Notes under the pieces: model-generated | Database searches by the model: none | Told to the model about the DNA's origin: nothing | Seen by the model: only the letters and a program-made list of their open reading frames with translations | Program-made: the position numbers and the translations under genes | Source: Ectocarpus siliculosus | Taxonomy: Eukaryota; Sar; Phaeophyceae; Ectocarpales; Ectocarpaceae | DNA length: 61,238 bases | Assembly (NCBI GenBank): GCA_000310025.1 | Contig: FN649749.1 | Location: 1,467,412-1,528,649, forward strand | Direction: 5' to 3' | Part shown: in pieces, positions 54,601 to 61,238 of the stretch | How positions within the stretch are numbered: position 1 is the stretch's first letter | Layout of the letters: every line of letters starts with the position of its first letter

Positions 54601-57600
54601 GGGAGGTTGGGCCTTGGTGGCGGAGCAGATCGCGTACGCGGCCGGCGCCGCCCGGTCCATCCTGATGGACAGGCAGCTTGACCCTGAGGGAATGAAGGAC
54701 GATGACCGGTAAGTCACCACGCCGCCCGGGTTGTGGCGGGAAGGTCGGGGGGAGTGCAGTGTGTGTAGCTGGGTGGTGGCATCGCCGGAGGTCATGGTGG
54801 GGTGCGCGGAAGGGGTACGCCAAGTCGGAGAAGCCTAGAGGTGCGTGAGGAAAAGGCTGAATATTTGGAGGAGATTGTCGAGATGTGCGTCTTGTAGTGT
54901 TTTTTAGCCCGGGGGGGGCGGGGACGAGAGCGGTAAGACTTTCTCAAAGCACGTCATCGCCGAGGGGTTTTCAGGGAGGGGGACGGCGGCGGTTGGATGA
55001 TGCCAAGCCGTACTTGCCTGGCGTGGTTGTGGACAACTTCAGAACAACACCGCTGCTGCTTCTGCTGTTGCTGTTGTCGTTTGTCTTGTTCGTTTCAGGC
55101 TGACCATCGTGTTTCTCGGGGAAGGGGCGGCGCAGAACGGCCGCATGGCGGAGACCCTCAACGCCGCCGCGAAGGAGAAGCTTCCGCTGCTCTTCCTCGT
55201 GATCGACAACGGCCGCGCCATCAACACCTTCACGCCCGACGTGGCCGCAAACTCGGACGTTTTCGCGCAGGCATGTGGTATTGAGACGGGGGGGGAGTAC
55301 AGTGGGGGGGCCGATAAAAGGTGGCATTAATAGGGCCGCCTGCCCTATTTTAAGGCCGGTGAAATCGCTTGACAGACGACTGAGTAAATCAAGTTGTCTC
55401 ATGCTGCCGGGTGCCCCCAGTGTTTTTACCTTGGACGTTGAACCATAGCGCCCTTATATCAGGCCCCCTACTGTATGGTGCAGTAACCTTGGCAGGGTTT
55501 TCGTTCCAAGCAAAAATGTTAGGGTTAGGGAATATGGTCTGCGTACCCCCGTCTCTGTTCTATTTCCTCATGATACTTAATTTCCCGCTGAGCTGGTCGG
55601 TATGGTGCAGCTTGCTCGATGTGTAGCTTTCATGGCGAAATGCGTACGATTTCCCGGCTCGCACACACCAGCCGCGACCGAGTACGGCACAGCAGTGAAA
55701 CGTTCCTGCTGGTTTCTTGTGAAAACTGTTGGCTATTTTGCAGGGGAAGCACTACGGGGTGCCCGGGGTTAACGTGGACGGGCAGGACATGCTGCAGATG
55801 CTCTCCACCGGCAGGGCCGTGACGGACTACGTCAGGAAGAACGGGCCCGCCATTCTTCAGGTGTGTTTTGAATGACTGCTGGTGTTGTTGTTGTGATCAT
55901 GTCGTTGTTGAGGTTGTTGCTGCTGCTGCTGCTGCTGCTGCTTTGCTGTGGTTTTGGTTCGTGTTGTTGTTGTTGTTGTTGTTGTTGTTGTCGTCGCTAT
56001 TTTTGTTGACTTTGGTGTTGTTGATGCTGCTGCCGCTGCTGCTGCGGTTGTTGATTATGTTGTTATTCTTTCATGGTTGATTTGTTGGCGGATTTTGCGA
56101 AAGTAACCCTAAGCCCTTTTGACCGCTCGTTGTCGCCGGCTATTCCTCCCCGTTGCAGGTCCAAACCTACCGCTTCTCCGGCCACTCCCCCGCCGACCCC
56201 GAGCACGAGAGGGGCCGCAAGCAGGAGAAGCGCTGGGCCAGGGCTACGCAGGATCCCCTGGCCATCTACGAGTCGGAGGCGCTCGAATTTGGCATTACCA
56301 AGGTGCGTCGTGCCCGTACGTGACGGAAGATATCACACCCCCTGGACCGATTTTTTCAAGGCTTGATTGTAGTCCTCAGCAGAGGAGAGCGCCGGTGCCG
56401 AACATCATCGAATTAGACCGGCTTCTTAGGGTTAGGAGCGAACGTGGAGAGGTAGGGGGGGGGGAGGGGGGGGGATGCCATGCACGGTACGTCCAGATTG
56501 GGGGGGAAGGAGGGAGGGGCATAGTACATTTATTGAATTGTGCGTCGGAAATGGGTTCTTTCATGCCGTATGCGAGAGCGAGGACGTGATGTAGGCGGAG
56601 ATGCAGCAGTTGCAGTGGCCTGCGGATATGTGGTTGGTGTGCAGTGCTGTGCGCGTAGGATAGGGCAGAAGTCGAGACGCAGAAGCAATTCTGCAATGGG
56701 AAGCCGTTCAGTTGCTCAACGCTCACGTTGTGGTGCAAGCAAGAAGGGCAGGGGTCAAGGTTTCGTTTGCGTCAAATCGAACACAAACCAAACTGGTGTT
56801 CCGCTTCCGTTTTGGACGGGTAAGGAAGTCAAGAGGTACTCGGCACAGACCCGGAACGGTTTTTATTGTAAAGACAACAACAACGAAGACGTTTGTCCGC
56901 CCCGGTAGATGTAGTGCTTGTTCCATGGTTCTCCCCTCCCGCTGCCACCCCGAATTGTGTCGCAAGAGCCACAACGGCGCTGAGGAGAGGGCGGGGTACT
57001 CGCCGATCTAGTCCCCGCGGCCTCACGCCTTACTCCACCAGGAGGAGCTGGCGGCCGCTGTTAAATGGCAGAGAGTGGACACTCCGACATGCCGACCTAG
57101 CCCGATTTATACCCCCGTCACGCTAGATCACCGGCCCTACTACCGCTGGCCCACGCTAGCAGTGGACACTTGATCTTGCAGGTGTAGCCCTATTTATCCC
57201 CCCGTATCCCTAGATCCCTGACCCTACTTCAGTAGGAGCGGACCCCCGCTACCAGAGAGTGGACACTTGATCATGCAGGTTTTGCCCCTTGTGTGCCCCC
57301 GTAACGCTAGATTCCCGACCCTTGCTTTTTTTCCAACAGGAAGAGCTGGATGCCGCTAAGAAGAGGGCGGGAGTCACCGTCAAGGCCGCCGTGGAGTTCG
57401 CGGACGCGTCCCCGCCCCCTCCGGCCTCTCTCGCCAAGGTTCGTGCTTGTCGTGCTTGTCGTCGACACTTGCGTTTCTCCTCCGCCCACGAGCTGGCTCT
57501 GCGTACGGTGTACGGTGGAGAGTCGTCGGTTTTTTTGTTCTGGTGGGGCTACTGTAGCTGAATGGCTGTACTGGGTCCTGGTGCGCTTGTATTTGTTGTG

Positions 57601-60600
57601 CATGGAGTATGTTTTTTCTGCTTAGAGTGGGATCGACTAAAGTGGAGTTCTTCTGATGTCCCAGGTGGGTTGGGCAGATCACCTGATGAATTGGCCTAAC
57701 CCCTACCGTTCCCGCCTCTCCCCTAAACAGCCACTTTGACATGTTTCACCTACCCACACCAACGAGCACTTGATTCCATCGCTCGCTTGTTTTCTTTTTG
57801 CCCCTTGCTGCCGTGTGCATACAATCAGGAGCTGGAGTACCCCGACTTGCCCTCCACGGACTACAACCTGAAGGCACCGCCCGCCAACGCGGAGGAGGTC
57901 AACGCTAGGTCACTGCCGCCGCACTCCAGGGCCGAGGCTGAGGCGCACTGTGCCATGCTCGAGGTGCGGTGTGCGGCGCGTAATGCCTCTACCCCCACCA
58001 CGCCGTAGCACACGATTGTTGTTTATTCGTCTATCCCCCTCTCCCCCCCCCCCTCCCGTAACAAGAACGAGAGGTACAAGTGCTACTGTGCAATCGGGAA
58101 ACGCGCATGGTGTGGCCCCACGGGAACGGTGTCGGCTCATGAACCCAGCTCTTGTTTATTTAGTGTTTGTGATATATCGCTGGTGGTACGTCAGCGTGTG
58201 TGCCACACACACGCATTTTTTGTGGCCCACGCCAAACGGCTGGGCCGTGATTTTTGTTGTCTGTTTCGACCCCCCTTCTTTGTCTTTTGTCGTCCCTGTT
58301 ATTAATCGCGTTGATGCTTTTTCTTTATTCGTTTTGTGTGTGTGTGTCGGCATCACTTTTTTTTTTTTTTCATTGTTGTTGTTTGGACAGGGCAAGGCAA
58401 ACAAGGGACAGATCACCATCGGTGACGCCATCAACCTGGCCATCCTGGAGGAGATGCTGCGCGACCCCATGACCACCATCCACGCCGAAGACCTCCAGGT
58501 ATCAAACCACCGGGGGGGGGGGTTGTCCCGTTGTTCTGACGCCAGTCTACTCTAGGCGTATACCGTATATGACACAAGATAACACACCCCCTGGACCGAT
58601 TTTCAAAGCTCGATTACTCCACGACGAAGAGGATGCATAAACGAAACAATACATTTTCGAAAACCTCTCGACGAGACGGTTCCAACGCCGCCGTTTTCGG
58701 CGCTGTGACTCTTCCTGCTGTTGAGAAATCGAGCTTTGAAAATCGGCCCAGGGGGTGTGTTATCTTGTGCCATATACGGTATGTTTGAAATGTCAGCCGG
58801 GGTCGTACAGGAGCTTCATTTCTGTACTCCGGATGCTGCGTTTGATGCCGAAGGCCTCCGGGATTCGTCTCATCGATTCTGACGCCGGTCTGCAAACTTT
58901 CCGGCGTTTTGTGTTTTGACGTATTCTATCAGCGGAGGTCACACTTGTTACTGTTGTACTCGGTGCAGACCTGGGGGGTACATGGCAATCATTGTACAGC
59001 ATTGTTTTTGTAGCACGGGCTGAATATCTTGTATGACTTCGATCAGACCGACCCCCTCCTTTATCATCGGCATTCACACACCCTGGAAATGGAACGGGAA
59101 TCAGCCCCTGCTGCTCGTTCATCGACTTATAAATTTGAACGTTTTTTCGGCCATTACTGCTGCCTGGCTCTGGTTTCTTGCTTTGTTTTCTGTCGTCTTG
59201 TTCGAGTTTTCATGTCATCACTTTTTCCTCTGGTTTCTTGTGCGAGTCATGCATGTGATGACTTTGCTTTCGGTTGTCTTTTCGGGTTTTGCATGTGACC
59301 ACTTTTTTTGCTCTGGCCTCTTGTTCGAGTTGTGCATGCGATGACTTTGCGTGCGGTTGTCTTTTCGGGTTTTGCATGTGACCACTTTTTTTGCTCTGGC
59401 CTCTTGTTCGAGTTGTGCATGCGATGACTTTGCGTTCGGTTGTCTTTTCGGGTTTTGCATGTGATGACTTTGCTTTTCTGGTGTCTGGTGTGTGTGTCAT
59501 TCGGCAGGCCGGTTCTTCGTACGACATCCCGAAGAAGCTGCAGGAGGTGTTCGGGTCCCTCCGTGCTGCTGACGAGATCATCGACGAGGGACACATCATC
59601 GGAAAGGTAACACAACTGCTGCTCTTATTTTTCAGACAACATACATTAAATGAAATAACAATATACCCGTTGGAAATAATACCACGGCAGCAGTCAAAGG
59701 GGATGGGTTGAAGTCTTTTCAGCGGATGGGGGCGGGGAAAACGGCTGGATAGAAACTGTCATGCGTCTGTTTCAGGACGTTCACTGAATTTTTGAGCAGT
59801 GATGTCAGCTGGTGCTAAGCACAAAAACATCTGTAGAGGTGTGAATTTTGGCATGGCGGTCTGGTCAATTTGTCTTCGCTAGCGACGCCCGTGTGGCTTT
59901 ACCCTAGACAACGTTTGTGGCAGGCACGTACGATGCATGGATTTGTAGTTGGTTCGGGGGGCGTTTGCAGTGCGGTCTGAGGCACGTAAAGCGTAAGGTA
60001 GCGGCGACGTGATCGATATGTGCCTATTCTGGGGATTCCGTGGTTTCTACATGGAGGGCCCCTTGAAGTGAAACTTGACGTGAGCGTAAGATGTCCGGCC
60101 GATGGCGAAGTTGCTGTACCTACAAGGGAACATGATTTTTGGCATGATTTCATCGGAGTTGGCGATGAGAAGGTGTGTAGCAAGCCCTGCTGAGATGACG
60201 GAGAAGGCCGAAAGCGCACCAAAGTTGGCACCTACGGCCGGTATGATGACTCAACCCCTGGGAAGGCGAAGTTCGGCTTATCGCTCCGTCCCGGCATTAC
60301 AGGGCTGCGAGGGGTCAATGGTTTAGCGACTACGGCATGGCACGTTTACATGAAGACACGCCCCACCCCCCTCCCGCGCGTCCTGATCTTTTCACTCCAA
60401 TTCGCTGGTGCTTTTGGCTTCAGGCGCTCGGTGAGGGGATGAACGGCTACCGGCCCATCGTCGAGCTCATGAACACCAACTTCGGCATCTACGGCATGGC
60501 CGAGCTCAGCAGCGCCGGCAACACCTACGCCACCACCGGCGGACAGTTCGACATGCCCATGACCATCATCGGGGCGGGGGGTACCGCTCCCAACCAGTCC

Positions 60601-60621
60601 CTCGGTGCCGAGCACTCGCAG
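51603..60621 (+). CDS. Plastid-targeted pyruvate dehydrogenase E1 alpha-beta fusion (13 exons seen, continues past right edge)
   Basis: Exons 51603-51766, 52153-52294, 53156-53344, 53890-54087, 54602-54708, 55099-55270, 55744-55860, 56159-56302, 57340-57438, 57829-57963, 58391-58498, 59508-59606, 60424-60621; every join keeps phase (624 codons so far). Residues 1-25 look like a signal peptide with an ASAFAP-like site (THA/F25VP), then a transit peptide to about 85. E1-alpha spans about 103-489: KIRGFMHLDNGQ, YREH (186-189), GGSMHVY (218-224), GEG at 274-276 with DN at 303-304 (TPP motif, usually GDG...NN), PGVNVDG, SGHSPADPE, VEFADASP. E1-beta begins at about 496 (ITIGDAINLAILEEMLRD), then YRPIVELM, GGQ and AEHSQ. 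Reaction: decarboxylation of pyruvate and acetyl transfer to E2 lipoamide, feeding plastid fatty-acid synthesis. Intron 6 uses a GC donor. The remainder of E1-beta lies beyond the window. Confidence 0.94.
52583..52748. mobile_element. MITE copy in E1 intron 2
   Basis: Inverted ends TACCGGTGGATGACAT... and ...GTGTCACCGACGGTA, with CACACCCC / GGGGGGTGGTGTCTTGTG inside. The centre (ACAGCTTCAACGCCGCCGTTTTTGGCGCTG) matches the centre of 58560-58782, shown here as AACGCCGCCGTTTT and GGCGCTG. A diverged member of the same family. Confidence 0.72.
52960..53070. repeat. Dispersed repeat in E1 intron 2
   Basis: Aligns by eye with 59675-59785 in intron 12: GCAGTCGAAGGGAATGTGTTGAA / GCAGTCAAAGGGGATGGGTTGAA (first 20 bases of each comparable), GGAAACCGGCTGG / GGAAAACGGCTGG, then GTCTGTTT. 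About 70 percent alike; class unknown. Confidence 0.55.
56325..56366. repeat. MITE end fragment in E1 intron 8
   Basis: GATATCACACCCCCTGGACC followed by GATTTTTTCAAGGCTTGATT matches one end of the 58560-58782 element. The other end is missing. Confidence 0.6.
57035..57339 (+). repeat. Tandem-duplicated intron/exon-9 acceptor region
   Basis: About 100-bp units recur with GTGGACACTTGATC-TGCAGGT, CCCCCGTA-C-CTAGA and GACCCTAC. The first unit includes CTCCACCAG followed by GAGGAGCTGGCGGCCGCT, a near copy of the real exon-9 start (TTCCAACAG, GAAGAGCTGGATGCCGCT at 57331-57357). This is a relic or cryptic duplicate of the exon 9 start. Confidence 0.75.
58560..58782. mobile_element. MITE in E1 intron 11 (223 bp, about 54-bp terminal inverted repeats)
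   Basis: Left end ATACCGTATATGACACAAGA and right end (reverse complement) ATACCGTATATGGCACAAGA continue for about 54 bp with only two or three differences (CACACCCCCTGG, CCGATTTTCAAAGCTCGATT). No coding capacity. Related copies lie in introns 2 and 8. Confidence 0.88.
59180..59475. repeat. Tandem repeat in E1 intron 11 (about 42- and 84-bp period)
   Basis: TTGTTCGAGTTGTGCATGCG, GATGACTTTGC, GGTTGTCTTTTCGGGTTTTG and CATGTGACCACTTTTTTTGC recur three to four times just upstream of the exon 12 acceptor. Confidence 0.88.
59675..59785. repeat. Dispersed repeat in E1 intron 12
   Basis: Second copy of the repeat at 52960-53070 in intron 2 of the same gene. Confidence 0.55.
60262..60375 (-). repeat. 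SINE-like repeat, subfamily 2, copy in E1 intron 12
   Basis: Matches 41715-41837: GCTCCGTCCCGGCATTACAG, GGCTGCGAGGGGTCAATGGT, GCGACTACGGCATGGCACG, ending in a C-rich run (CCCCACCCCCCTCCC). Confidence 0.62.
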
Positions 60622-61107
60622 GTTTGTGTGTTTTTTTATCGCGGCGGTGTTTTGGTTGCCTTTTGGCGTTTCAGATATGTGCGTGCCTTAATTATGAGCA
60701 TCGACCGCGCTAACCGGCTGACCAATGAACAGATTTCAGTCTCAGAGAGGTTGAAAACGCAAAACACTTGTAAATGCCATGAAGTGGGACCCCGTGAGGG
60801 GGCGGCATGGGTGTGTATGTGTGTGTAGGCGTGTGCCGTCGCTTTCGTGTGTTTCCGTCGCCTTGGTGTTGTAGCAGCGTACGGTATGCCTTAGCCCTGG
60901 AAACAGGTGTTTGGGGCGGTTAGTGCACCATCAACCTCTATTCTATTTTTCTTGTTTGAAGCAATCTCCAGGGTTGCATCTCCAACACACATCCCGACAC
61001 CCCCCGCCAATAATCAGTCCTTACACGCGCTTGAATGCGCACTGACTGTGTCCGGTCGGACCAAAGTTCACCCTCCAAACCTCATCCCACACACCCGCCG
61101 TTGCATA

Positions 61108-61238
61108 GTAGGGAGGAACGATTGGCCATCGGTGATCGGTCCTGCGGGAACATTCCTCAGTCCTTTCGAGGACGCGTGGTCAACGGTCTAACCGCTAAGG
61201 CATGCAAAACAGAGGAGTAACCCCCCCCCCCCCCCCCG
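61108..61238 (-). repeat. SINE-like repeat, subfamily 1, copy at the right edge
   Basis: Matches 18078-18212 and ends in an 18-bp C run that reaches the window end. On the minus strand: TTAGCGGTTAGACCGTTGAC, then GTCCTCGAAAGGAC, which can pair as a 5-bp stem (anticodon-arm-like). Confidence 0.62.

Noticed and set aside
55518-55530. Telomere-type TTAGGG repeat
   Set aside because: Only two partial units inside an intron; expected by chance.
57950-58555. Single 201-codon reading frame through intron 10 and exon 11 as an independent E1-beta start
   Set aside because: The part before 58391 shows no transit peptide or E1 similarity and spans a pyrimidine-rich intron end with a clear GGACAG acceptor.

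Overview
The window is nuclear DNA from a photosynthetic stramenopile, most likely a brown alga of the Ectocarpus type. Genes are widely spaced and cut into many short exons by introns of about 0.2-3.8 kb. Coding exons are rich in G/C at third positions. One gene starts with a bipartite plastid presequence carrying an ASAFAP-like Ala-Phe site (THA/FVP), which points to a secondary red-type plastid. Species identity is inferred from style, not from an alignment.

Layout. 1-3864 (-): truncated Ty1/copia retrotransposon (Gag, protease, integrase), with a non-coding leader to about 4878. 4879-11153 (-): tyrosine-recombinase (DIRS/PAT/Ngaro-like) retrotransposon between two identical 266-bp direct repeats; its Gag, RT-RNase H and recombinase reading frames are broken. 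11766-20305 (+): five-exon secreted glycerophosphodiester phosphodiesterase. 20306-25352: repeat-rich spacer. 25353-26780 (-): secreted-type GDPH-motif protein with an Ala-Pro-Thr minisatellite exon. 26781-30300: spacer with palindrome clusters. 30301-31525 (+): Cys-rich gene with an in-frame TGA. 31640-36100 (+): decayed Helitron with Rep/helicase and OTU remnants, followed by a tandem array. 37697-39114 (+): SWIM zinc-finger (MULE/FAR1-like) gene fragment with an in-frame TAG. 43925-46384 (+): unknown multi-exon gene with an in-frame TGA. 49674-50435 (+): beta-propeller exon. 51603-60621 and beyond (+): thirteen exons of a plastid-targeted pyruvate dehydrogenase E1, running off the right edge.

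The most notable gene is the last. Exons 3-10 encode an E1-alpha subunit and exons 11-13 enter E1-beta in the same frame, with no stop, start Met or second presequence between them. The gene therefore appears to encode a fused E1 alpha-beta polypeptide for plastid acetyl-CoA synthesis. Its thiamine-diphosphate motif is altered (GEG...DN instead of GDG...NN).

Many mobile and simple repeats lie in introns and spacers: a SINE-like, possibly tRNA-derived family ending in poly-C (four copies), a MITE family in three introns of the E1 gene, an inverted-repeat element in the phosphodiesterase gene, and several tandem arrays. Exon joins were made by eye from GT(GC)-AG sites and reading phase; no transcript data were available.
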